Of a DNA stretch of 64,000 nt, positions 46,241 to 57,145 are shown one piece after another. Source of the stretch: Capitella teleta (taxonomy: Eukaryota; Annelida; Polychaeta; Capitellidae). The stretch covers positions 7,016-71,015 of the forward strand of contig KB295624.1 in NCBI GenBank assembly GCA_000328365.1. The letters are read 5' to 3'. The notes below the pieces were generated by a model, which was given only the letters and a program-made list of their open reading frames with translations, was not told where the DNA came from and did not search any database. Position 1 is the stretch's first letter, and each line of letters starts with the position of its first letter. The translations under genes were made by a program, and so were the position numbers.

Positions 46241-49200
46241 ATGGGCCAGGGTGGGTCGCGAGGTTCTGAGCCAATCCCTCAGGGACCAGAAGAAGGTCCC
46301 AATAACCCCGAAGCGACATGGTGGTGCAGACTGTTTGCTCGCTTGGTCGGCGGAATCGGAGGAAGCGGTGAGAAATTGGGTCCCTTATTATCGCTTATAT
46401 ATATAGTCACCCCGATTAACTGTGGATGATCCCTCTCATAAGTCTGATGGGAATTGCTGTAGAGAATGCATTTTTTTATTGCAATCTCTTTTCACGGTCA
46501 AATGTGTTATCATATTTCAACAGGATATACTTTAATACTAATCTAGCTCCCCAAGCTGGAGCGTAGCGTATACACTACTGTTAGTTACTGTATGTGCGGT
46601 TTGTAGGAACTGCTCCGCTATCCTTGGGGAGCTAATACTAATAATGATTAAATGATAATGATTATCATTATGATATAGAATCATGCTTCATGATGAAGTT
46701 CTTGGAATAGATGTTCCACTTTCGAATTAAGATAATTCTGTATATTAGGCTTATTATATTCCACATCCATATACGGCACAACTTCTGCCACACATAGCTT
46801 GCTGATTGTCACGAAAAATCATTGAAGGTGAGAATTATAGAGAAAGACCTTAATATTCTAATTTTCACATGAACACGAGACCTTAAAAATAATCACTAAT
46901 TACGTCAATAGTTTGTCGCTCGTCAATGATTAATCCGTTTTCAACTTTTTATAGCACGCCTTCACCGGAAGACATGGAATTTCCTGCTTGCGTTTAGGCC
47001 TATCTAATGCCACACATATATGCTGCATATAGTTTGCCATATAAAGTTAGCCCAACTTTATGAATAATTGCCTTTTACCATCAATAATATACCAATAGCC
47101 TCCTAATTTTATCTCACGTCAATAGGGTAGGGGAAAACCCCGCTCCCGGGCCTTCTGTTCTGGCGCCCGTATCATCCGATTGGTTTGGGTGGAACCGTAA
47201 AATACCATCATGTTCTCACGTCAATAGTATTTGACTCTTCTAAAAATATATATATATTTTTTTTTTTCACAACGCCGCCTGATTCCGTGAAAGGCGTGAA
47301 ATTTTAATTCGAGCAACGCGGATGTTTACATCTAAAATGTTAATTAATGTGGTCTCATTTGGGCCTGATAAGGTAGGGCTGATCCACGAGCAATCGGGAC
47401 CCGCCAAAGTATAGGGCTAGCTTGCGTTGAGCTACTGCTGAGTGTGAAATTTTACTGAACATTACCATTAATAGCATTCAAGAGTATGATATATATCTTT
47501 TGAAACAGTCAGGGATGCATAAAGTGACTTCGCAATCAGCACACCAGTAACTAGAACTAGAAACGTCTGCAGAAGCCATGGTCAACTGCAATGTGTAGTA
47601 AAACAGCGTATTACTACATGTAATCAATGTTTCATTCATGAAATAATATCTACATCAGGCTAAAATAGCAACGATTGCGTGCAATAGAATCTATTTACAG
47701 ATGTTTAAATCCCCTGGCATTTAAACAGAGGTTGGCAGGTTCAAAACAGAGCTGAGGCTAAAAATAAACGACCACGTGACTGGAAACTGAAAAAATGATA
47801 ATAATAAAAAAAAAAAAAAAAAAAAAAAACTAACAAAAAGTTAAAAAGCGAACCTAATGGATACATATATCTTCAAGGATGTATTCTATTTCATCTCTTG
47901 TCAAGAGGGGGGACTGAAAATTACTATCTATGATGTCCCGGATGAGGCTAGCTTTAACTGGCAAAGTAGAGCATGATTTATTTAAATTGAGGGATGTGAT
48001 GCTTCTATTGTCTGACAGGAGGATGCTAGTGACAGAATTAATAGTGGCGTTTCTGCTATGACGCATTGTACAATGCATGCGATGAAATCTATTTAACAGT
48101 TGAACTTTCAGAAGAGCAGTGCCTATTAATGGGGGTAACAAATTGCGATGAGTTCTCAACGGAAGGTTCAGAAGAAAGCGAATCCCTCTGTTATATTTCA
48201 CACATATATTATCAATGCACGACTGACTCAGATGCCACGCCTGTGAACCATAGAACGTCATACAATAGGCTTTAAACAACTTAATTATAACATCTAAACG
48301 AACACCTCTAAAATTGGCTTTCAACGAATTGACGTGAAAAAAAATAATCACTGATCTTACGAGTACTTTCTGGTCCTTCGTCAAGATCAAAAGAAACAAT
48401 ATTGCCTAAATGCTTCACCTGCTTTACACATTTAACTTTCTTTCCACAAAAAGTGATATTGGACACACTGTGAGTATTGGATGAATGACTAAAAAAAATA
48501 AATTCGGATTTAGGTGGGTTAAACATTACATCAAAATTAAGTGCGAACACTTTGCAGATTTTGAGCATTTCTCTCAATCCTCTCAAAGATGGTGCCAGAA
48601 GAGTGAGATTGTCTGCATACGACAATGCACCAACGAAACGCTGCCCGATGTGACACCCTATGCCCGGGTCCCTAAGTCGCTCCAACAAAATATCCATGTA
48701 GCAACAGATATTGACATACGGTATTCCCTTTTTTTTTCAGTTGCCATCATTCTTGGCGTGTTATGCTGCACCAACATCATTCATCCCATGTGCATTGTTG
48801 CCGGCATTCTCCAAATGTAAGATCATTCCTCAGCTTATCTTGATACTTGAAAAAAAAAGTTAAAATTGGTTAAAGTACTTTTATAACTTTTATTCTTCTA
48901 CTGATGATTATCTTGCTAAGCATCCACCGACGCCATTCCACGGTTTCCTTTTCTGATTGCAGGATTTCCGGTTTCATTGTCCTCGTTTTTGAGGCTCCCA
49001 TTTGCTGCACGTTTGTTGAAATCACAAAACCTATCGCTAATTTTGCTGAAAACAGACCATTCTTCCACAAAGCCATCATCTTTGGCATGTAAGTGCACTT
49101 CAATAATTCAATTTCCATAATTTAAATTACGAAATCTGTATTTGTAACTTTTTGTTTCTCAATGAGTGTTTTTTTTTTTTCTCTTGCAGTTTGTCCATTC

Positions 49201-50244
49201 CTCCCTTTGCTATGTGTTTTGGTCTGACAACTCTATTTGGATCAGGTCTGATCTTTGCTACTGGAGTCTTGTACGGCCTCATGGCCCTTGGAAAAAAGTG
49301 AGTTTATTTGTACCCATCAGTTAAAGGCATGTTGCAAGTGTTGTTGTGTTCATATGTATTTAAGCAGAAATCACAGAAATCTCATTATTTGAAAAAAAAT
49401 GTGCATAATGTGCATGTGTATGTAAATGTCTGTAGCACATAAAATCAAGCAGTGCTGTGGGCTCACATTGTATTATGGCTCATGAATATTCATTTGCATT
49501 TTATTGTTCATCTGGGGCTGTGCATTTGCCCTGATGTGGCCTGGTTATGTTCTATCTCAATACAATGTTTTGCCTGTTGAATAGGGGTAAATTACATGAT
49601 ATCCTACTCATTATCAAAAACAAATGTGATAAGCATTACAAGAATGACATCTTATTACACACCTGACACAAGGTTTCTAATGAACAATTGCATTTTTTGG
49701 TCCCATATTGAGATAAGATTATTTCTCAAGTGTAAATTAACTTCACTTTGTAGATATTTGTATAACATATTTCGTGTTCATAGAGCAGATCGAGATGAGA
49801 TGCTCAACAACGCAGCTGAAAGGTCCAACCTGCAGGCGGACAATCCGTTTGCTACTCCTTACTCCAGTGTCCCCAGTCACCCGATTTAAGAACAAAAAAA
49901 GGCGCGTCAACATACTAAGAACATGGCTTCGTTTGGGTGTTTTTATTTCAGTGGATGGGACTACGTACTTTGTAGTAGCACAGATCTTTTTCTTCTTCTT
50001 GATTAAGCACACTTCTTATGATCATGTGGCGTTTGGCTTACCTTCTGTTGCCTCATCTGCTAATTTTGAAGAAAAAAACAAGTCATTTTGTTTCTTCTTT
50101 GTTTGCAGAGCTGATCGAGAGGTGATGATACAGAATGCCCGACCAGTGAATACCGCAGATAACTCTCGTCTTGTTGATAATGAAATCACCGGAACCGCTG
50201 ACCCAAATAACCCCTTCTCTGGTCCAATGAAAACCGTTCCTTGA
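46241..50244 (+). CDS. CACFD1: Flower (CACFD1) four-pass membrane protein with alternative last exons
   Basis: Exons 46241-46367, 48741-48816, 48963-49088 and 49190-49297, then either 49784-49889 (180 aa) or 50109-50244 (190 aa); both last exons fit the same phase. Flower is a synaptic-vesicle and plasma-membrane protein implicated in calcium entry, endocytosis and, in Drosophila, cell competition. Hydrophobic segments: [37 protein letters not shown], and [15 protein letters not shown] with [17 protein letters not shown]. Glu78 in VFEAP aligns with Drosophila Glu79, the residue linked to calcium flux. The 2.4-kb intron 1 holds a LINE fragment, a truncated SINE and a mini-MITE. Both tails begin ADR(D/E) and carry an NPF motif. 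AATAAA at 50916-50921 probably ends the transcript. Confidence 0.93.
46543..46633. mobile_element. 91-bp palindromic mini-MITE, copy 4
   Basis: Starts CTAGCTCCCCAAGC and ends CCTTGGGGAGCT, with exact 9-bp flanks AATACTAAT (46534-46542 and 46634-46642). The inside has GTAGCGTATACACTAC and GGAACTGCTCCGCTA words shared with the other copies. Confidence 0.88.
47126..47213 (+). mobile_element. SINE, 88-bp 5'-truncated copy
   Basis: Holds the 3' part of the SINE (GGCGCCCGTATCATCCGATT to ACCATCATGT). Exact 14-bp flanks TCTCACGTCAATAG lie at 47112-47125 and 47214-47227. Confidence 0.88.
47795..48697 (-). mobile_element. LINE fragment, C-terminal reverse transcriptase and 3' end
   Basis: Minus-strand pieces: [19 protein letters not shown] (SYADN in place of SYADD), [12 protein letters not shown] and VKHLGNIV, then a C-terminal part from [20 protein letters not shown] to the stop at 47854. 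The tail is T-rich then TTATTATTA on the minus strand. Both the reverse transcriptase block and the tail resemble the LINE at 53.6-55.6 kb. It is 5'-truncated and has at least one frameshift near 48350. Confidence 0.8.
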
Positions 50245-50915
50245 TAGAGCACGAATGCTTGACGTTAGGCCACCCACCTTCTCTTATGAACTTGCCAGAG
50301 AGGAGAGTACTTATTCATTCCTTGGTCTGATTGTCTATGTTTAGTGGTTACATTTAATCGATGCTCCGTTATTTAGTTACACAGACATACTGTAGTTATA
50401 CGATATTAATATTTCAATGTTTTAATTTTGGTTGTGATTCCCGGGGTTTCTTAGTTCTTCACGCTTGAGTTATTTTTCGTTTGGCTTCAGTTTTATTCTC
50501 TCCATCTCATGGCTAGTGCTCATATCTAGTCAACTACTAACATACTCATTATAGTCATCATAAATTCATAATAGCATCTTATTTCTAGTCATAATTTCAC
50601 GGTTTTAAGGAAATGAAAAATGAGGGTCAGTTATTAGTTTCAGCACTTCTGCTGCACAATCTATGCTTTTTATCTTTTCCTTTTCTCTATGCTTTGCCAG
50701 TACCTCTATTCATCAAATTTTTGGGTCTATATTTGTTAATGATATGTTATGAAGAGTGTTGAGCCTGTATTTCACGTATGTTATTTGCATTCCCGTACGT
50801 GAGTGAGACGTATTCTTTCCGTTTTATGACAATTCTTAGCTGCTCAAGTTGTAAAAGTCGTTTACATGTATTTAAAACGTGGAAGATGATGTTGTATGTT
50901 GGTCATCTATGTGTA

Positions 50916-50921
50916 AATAAA
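50916..50921 (+). terminator. Poly(A) signal AATAAA of flower
   Basis: First clear AATAAA downstream of either stop codon, about 670 nt after the distal one. No AATAAA is seen between the two alternative last exons. Confidence 0.6.
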
Positions 50922-51490
50922 AGTTCACCTTGCAAATTGCTTTCATTCTTCTTAAAATTCTCAAAAACATGAATGCAATATTGTGCGTGTGTACTATGTG
51001 CTTGGGTCCAAGCAGAAAAAAAAAGCTAATAGTAACACTCTGCTTTGCAATATTCTTCAACCTACCAGTAAGTCAACATCAGTGAATTCCACCCAACTGT
51101 GTCGCATTGTGTTTTTATCTGCCACCAGATAGATAATCCAGATCCAATTACCTGATGTAACTGATTACATCATTACAGAAAGAAGATAATTTATTATTTG
51201 CGTTGATAAATCATATACTCGTGAATATTGGTCAATAGAAGAGTTTCACGCAACAAAGGTGAAAGTAGTTGTGACACTCATTCTGCTCGCTCATAATGCT
51301 CAGCTGCTACCATGTCTCCTTCAGCCTCCTGAGTGCCAAATTGATGCAATAAATTTTCATCAGTTTTATTTTTTTAACATGTCCTCTTTGGTGAAGAATA
51401 ACAAAGCATACAAAGGTTTTGCTCTAAATGCATAAATTCCAGAACAAAATTATTCATTGCTCATAGCTAAAGTCACATACTGGTTGGTAC

Positions 51491-51538
51491 TAGCTCCCTA
51501 AAGGTAGCGAAGTTGTTCCTGCACTGTTCACTGAGCTA
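51491..51538. mobile_element. Palindromic mini-MITE, degraded copy 5
   Basis: TAGCTCCCTAAAGGTAGCG at the left and GAGCTA at the right, with a GTTCCTGCAC core. It is similar to the other copies but has no target duplication. Confidence 0.55.
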
Positions 51539-51802
51539 CTAGGTATAATAAAGGCTTTAAAATTATTTCACTGAATAAACCAATGATCAACCTCATTTCT
51601 ACGGCACTTAACCACTGTCTGAATATAATTACCGTTGCCATCAGATGTAAATTCACAGAAGAAACAGTAAAAAGTGCCATACCATATATAATTATGAATT
51701 TTATTTTATTTCATTTGTATGAAACAAAGAAAAAAAAAGCTCCTTTTTTGATATTAAGTGTTCGCTGTTGATATAAAACACGCTTCACATTCTTCTACTC
51801 AT

Positions 51803-53120
51803 CTAACTCACCAAATACGTTCTGAAAGGTAAAGAGAGAAATTGAGAAATCAGTATGAGAATAAACATGCTTAATAACTAGATTATTCATCCCATTAAAC
51901 AAGTGATTCTCAACTGCTAACCCAGGAAGCTAAAAATTGAGCTGAGTTACTTTTCCCTGGTATACCAATTGATAAACAAGAAAGAGGCATTGAAGTACTC
52001 ACGGCAATTTCATTCTCATGAAAACGCGGCACATGAAAAACGAGAGCAAGATGCAGATGAAGGAGAAAGAGATGAGGAGGATGCGATTGATGCGTGGTGT
52101 GGTTGGTTTATTCGTCTGGTCAAGCATGATGAAGCCAAGACCACCCACGGTAAACAGGAAGCTAGACGCTAGACCCTCCATGATATATTGACCATTCACT
52201 CTGTATGGCATGAAAGCAACCTGTGTGAGAGAAGTTTAGAGAGAAGATTCAGACAGGAGGAGATGGCTCACTGGTTTGGAGTTGCCTCTTTCGTCAGTTG
52301 TGGATCCAATGCTTGGGGGCTCAACAATCACATCATAGATGATGCCTACGAAAGAGAAGGAGGCTCAGTAAAAGAGGCGGTATACAGGAAAATCCAATGG
52401 AACTAATTCAAAGTTTAAGTTGAAAAAAATCCCATTGTCAATAATCAAGTTGTGACTTTAACACCTATCCCTTGTCTATCTTGTTCTTAGGCCTTTGTTT
52501 TGCATTGTTGATTTGTTCTCATGACTATGAGTATGTGAGTATATGTATTATGTCAGTATCATAAGTATGTGAGTATTCAGTTTTTTTTAGTATGTCTGTA
52601 TTGACATAAAAATATATCTATTATAATTAAATTATTGATTATAGGGGGCATGTTATAATTCAGGCAAATTCATGAAATTGTTAATAATTGGCCCCTGGAT
52701 TGTGTGTGTACTTTATCCCAACCAATGAACCATTGATATACTGATACTCACACTGTAACTGTTCAATTAACAGGTTTTGAGTGTTGTCATTAACTATTAT
52801 TCTTTACTCATTAAGACATTAATTATTGCCTGAAGTCCACCGAACGGATCATTTTAATGATTCACAGGTGTCAGGTGACGAGACAAGATTGGAGATTATT
52901 TACAGTAATGTAAAATTACTCATTCACTATGATTCAGTCATGGAGTTGACTGAGAGTCATAATGTTCATTGTTAAACGCACCGCCAGTGACAAGGAAGTA
53001 TGACAGCAAGACGAGAGAGAAAATGAACATGGCTGAAGGTGGTTTCACCCATGATGGTTTCTTCAGTTTGAGGTTAGGGCACTCAAGAACCGCGAACGGA
53101 GCGGCGTACAAAGCTTCCAT
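51803..53120 (-). CDS. OSTC: OSTC (DC2), oligosaccharyltransferase complex subunit
   Basis: Four in-phase exons: 53120-52982, 52345-52272, 52220-52003 and 51821-51803, giving 149 aa, the same length as the human protein. OSTC joins the STT3A form of the oligosaccharyltransferase at the Sec61 translocon in the ER membrane for co-translational N-glycosylation. The protein reads [13 protein letters not shown], a first membrane segment [49 protein letters not shown], a second segment in GGLGFIMLD, and a third in [16 protein letters not shown], then [15 protein letters not shown]. It is tail-to-tail with flower. Minus-strand AATAAA candidates lie at about 51705-51700. Confidence 0.97.
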
Positions 53121-53600
53121 TTCTCCTGTTCAGTTTAGCCGATGCTGTCGTCGTGTAACAGGAAGTTGACGTCCGCAAATCTAGAGGAAGTGCATTCGAC
53201 GCAAAATGTGATACTATCAAATGCTGGGCGCGTTATGAATTCCATTGTCGTATTTTGAATCATAGAGGAAGAATACCATAGAAATACTAGATTGATCACT
53301 GGTGTCACGTGATCGGTCAGAATTGAAGCCAGATTTAAGGGGAACATCTTGTTGAATGCTTAGGCGTCGCGATCATAACTTGTTGTGTCACAATAATGAT
53401 TGTCACATTCATAATGTATTAGTCAGTATTTTGACCGAGTGATTGAATGTTGTGAACATGCTGCTTCTGTGTGTTTTCCCTATACAGGAGGCGTAAACCA
53501 ACAGCAGGGTGGTCAGAATTGGTCGCACCATTTAAGGACAAGTCAGTTCTATGGCACTGGATATGGAAAGAGACAAACAGACCTAGGAATGGTATATTGT
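53121..53600. promoter_or_regulatory. OSTC upstream region
   Basis: About 480 bp between the OSTC start and the LINE at 53.6 kb. The first 200 bp are richer in CpG and are the likely OSTC promoter; no defined motif was recognised. Confidence 0.35.
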
Positions 53601-55642
53601 TTTAATTGATGAAAAAATCTAAAGCTGACTATAAAAAAGCTGTAAAGGAAGTATTGTGTAGTCAAAAATATCTTTCTTCTCAGCGGATGGCTGAGGCATT
53701 CGTGAAAAATGATAGCCATGATCTGTAAGGGGAGGTTAAAAGAGTTAGAAACAAGAAAAGTAATAGCACAGAAAAAATGGATGATGTAAAAGATACTAAC
53801 AATATTTGTGAGTTATTTGCAAACAAATATGATGAATTGTATAATTGTGTTGATTATGATCGTGATTCAATGAATGAATTAATCGCTCTTTTCAAAATAT
53901 CTGTACAAAATGTTTGTGACCAAGGTTCATGTTATAGCTCTCATCAACTCACAGCTCAGGGTGTTCGATCAGCTGTAAGTAAATTGCAGAAAGACAAATC
54001 CGATTGTAAGGATAATTTTATGTCCAATCATGTTATCCATGGAGGTGATACTCTATTTGTACATTTATCGTTTCTCTTCAATTGTATGATATCGCATACA
54101 TGTGTTCCCAAACAATTGCTTATGTCTGTATTGATACGAATCCCAAAAAATAGAAGAAAATTTTTAAGCGTCAGCACGAATTATAGATCCATAGCCCTTA
54201 GCAGCATTGTTGGAAAGGTTTTTGATCGAATGATTCAAACTGAACATGTGAACATATTCAGTACAAGTAATTTACAGTATGGTTTTAAACCCAAGCACTC
54301 AACCGTTCAATGCACTTTTGTGTTACAAAATGTTATCAATCACTATAAATCAAGAGGTTCACCATGTTATGTTATGTTACTTGATGCATCTAAGGCTTTT
54401 GATCGTGTACAGTATGTTCGTTTATTTTATTTGTTGCGTGATAGAGGGTTATGCGCTAGGATATCTATCTATGTTGCTTGCTCTGCTGCATACGAATCAA
54501 AGTATGTGTGTGCGATGGAAAAATTGCATTTTCGATAACTTTTCGTGTGCTAATGGTATAAAACAAGGTGGCGTTCTCTCATCAACTCTTTTTCGTATAT
54601 ATTTTGATGAGCTGGTAATTAGACTAAAACATCGTGGATCTGACTGTCATCTGGGTCATTTATTTACAGGAGCTTGAGCTATGCCGATGATGTGGCTTTA
54701 TTAGCTCCAACTTTAACGGCTGCCAAAGTCATGCTAAATGTATGTGAACAGTTTGCGAATAATTTCAACATGTTATTTAATGCAGATAAAAGTGCGCTTC
54801 TGGTATGTGGCAGATCAATCAGGAAGGAGGTGAATTTGAGGCTCAACGGGCGTATTATTCAGCAAAATCCTACAGTCGTGCATCTGGGCACCACAATTGG
54901 AGACAATAGTTCCATTAGAAATGTGAAAAAGGCTGCTTCCGATCTGTACTGTTTAACTAATGTGCTAATGTGTAAATTCGGCCATTATTCAATTGATGTT
55001 TTAAGCGCATTGTTTTTTTTTTCTTTTTCATATTGCTCCTCGTTCTATGGTTGCCCCTAATGGGATTTAAGAAATATTGAGCCAATTTTAAAAGCATGGC
55101 GAAAATGTTTAAAACGTATTTGAAAATTAAATATAAGAACTCATACTAAATATATAAATAATTTACCAAAAGGAAACTTAATTTCGGCCCTTTTGATACG
55201 TTCTTTACGTTTTTATATGCAGTGCCTGAGCAGCAGTAACGCCATTGTAAAGCTTGCCAACAATTATTGTTTTTATGGTTGCATGTATTCTGTCATTAGT
55301 GAAAATGTACATTTATTAGTTCTGTTTTAAGTTCTGTTCTGTTACGTTTTATATTTGATGATTTTGAAAATGTAAAAAGTGTAATACAAAGAGGCATGTA
55401 TGATGAAGCGATGATTGCTGAATCATTAGCCCTAAAAGACCTTTGTTATTTAAGAGATGGCCTGATGTTTTTTAACTTTGAAATTACTAGTGAAGAATTA
55501 CTATGTGCATTTAATCATTTTACAATTTGATTAAGCTACCTTTATGTTGCAGTTTTGATTTGTTTGTTCGTTTGTTTGATTTTCTTTTATCTACTATAAT
55601 CCTGTATATTTACTTATACGAATAAATTATTATTATTATAAA
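53600..55642 (+). mobile_element. Decayed LINE, reverse transcriptase and 3' end
   Basis: ORF pieces at 53777-54538, 54279-54677 and 54674-55060 encode a LINE reverse transcriptase: NYRSIALSSIVGKVFDRMI, LQYGFKPKHSTVQCTFVL, YVMLLDASKAFDRV, GIKQGGVLSSTLFRIYFDEL and LSYADDVALLAPTL (intact YADD). Frameshifts near 54500 and 54675 and stops after 55060 make it dead. It ends with AATAAATTATTATTATTAT at 55620-55640. The endonuclease is not seen, so it is probably 5'-truncated. Confidence 0.85.
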
Positions 55643-55842
55643 AGCTTAATTGAAACTCGACATGCTAGTGCTTTATATATGTTATATAATCCCCTTAAAT
55701 TCCAAGGTATCGTGAACATTACATTACGCAGTCATTCTAATTTCTAGTTACTCCTTAATACTTCAATGAAGAATACCATAAGTGGATACGGTATCTCGCC
55801 AAAACCTTATGTACGATGTGTCTGTTACTCCAAAAGTTGTGA

Positions 55843-56190
55843 GGGGCACTGAATAGATCAGTCGGTCTGACTGGCTGACTGCAATCCTATGCCAACCTTG
55901 GGGATCGAGGTCCCGGGTTCGAGACCCGATCAGGCCACGGGCGTTATAATTGTGAATTATAACTGTAATCTATTTTAATTGTAATTCTTTGGTGACTCTG
56001 CAGTGCTGCCCAACTGCATAACAAGGCTGGGCGCTGTGTAGTACTGTCTATGGTGATATGTAGGATAAAGAACCCAAGGGATTTATCGATTAGAGTCGGG
56101 GGAAACCCCAATCTCGGGCCTCCTGTTCTGGCGCCCGTATCATCCGAATGGTGTGGGTGGAGCCGTAAAACCCCATCATGTCATGTCATG
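55843..56190 (+). mobile_element. tRNA-derived SINE, full-length copy C
   Basis: The head GAGGGGCACTGAATAGATCAGT, B box GGGTTCGAGACCC near 55914, GTGAATTATAA body and 3' GGAGCCGTAAAACCCCATCA with a GTCAT tail match the SINE copies at 6264-6546 and 38983-39329. I see no clear target duplication. Confidence 0.85.
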
Positions 56191-56869
56191 TTTATACAAC
56201 AGCAACCGAATGCACAAAAATAGCGCATTCAGGGCACTTCTCGGCGTATCAGCACGTGCGTCGCCTTGGCAATGGGGCGTTTTTTAGAGATACTCCGTCT
56301 TTAACTCCATTTTTCTCAGCTTTCAATTTTCTGACAGTTCGTCACTTTCACTGATGCTAATGGTTGTAACTTCGCCACATATGGAGATAATAGAATTTGT
56401 TTGTATCAATGTGTTGGAAATTAAATTTGCTACGACAGGAAATACATAACTCATTTATTTTTATTTTTTTTTTGCGACAAGCAACTCATTTCAATGCGGG
56501 GCATCACAATTTTAAAACAACATCAATAAGTTTTTGTTTCGTTTTATTTATTTATTTGCTAAATCATGTCATGATTGAGTGAAGGTATCGAGCACAGTTG
56601 GTTTTCAAAGCACTGAGGTTTGGGGATCAGAAAAAGTTTGAGTGGCAAATTATTGAAGTCTTTTATAAGTTGGAGGGATTGTTCGAATTTTCTGAGGCTT
56701 TTTTTGGGAGGTGTAATTTGGAGTTTGATAGTATTTGCTCTTCGTAAATGCGATCAGGGGATGTTGTGACTGACTGGGAAGTTGTTGCGGATGAAATCAG
56801 GGCCTTCTCTCACAACGGCTTGTTTATGTAGCATCGCTGCATGTACAGTTCTTCTTCTATTGGCGATTG

Positions 56870-57145
56870 GATTTAAACAAAGTTGACAAGGAGGCCAAGC
56901 ATTTGAAAGATGAACGCTGGAAAAGTTTGAGTTTGTTGATATTTGCTTCGTTTGCGAAACATGCACTGTCGATTTCAATTGCACGCACTTCTGATTTCAA
57001 TTGCGGACCGTATCATAGCTTTGTACATTTGCAGCAACTGATGTTGCATGCAGTGTGGTTTTAGTCGCACAAACTGGGCTCCCCTTATCACTTCCACGAT
57101 GTGGTCACTCATATTCAGATCTTCATCTATTTGAATTAATTAAAG
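56870..57145 (-). mobile_element. Possible LINE remnant, C-terminal reverse transcriptase
   Basis: The minus strand reads QIDEDLNMSDHIVEVIRGAQ, then QHQLLQMYKAMIRSAIEIRS. This resembles the SSDLxWxxHI...LYxxxIRSxxEY stretch near the end of LINE reverse transcriptases. Stops interrupt it on both sides. Confidence 0.4.
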
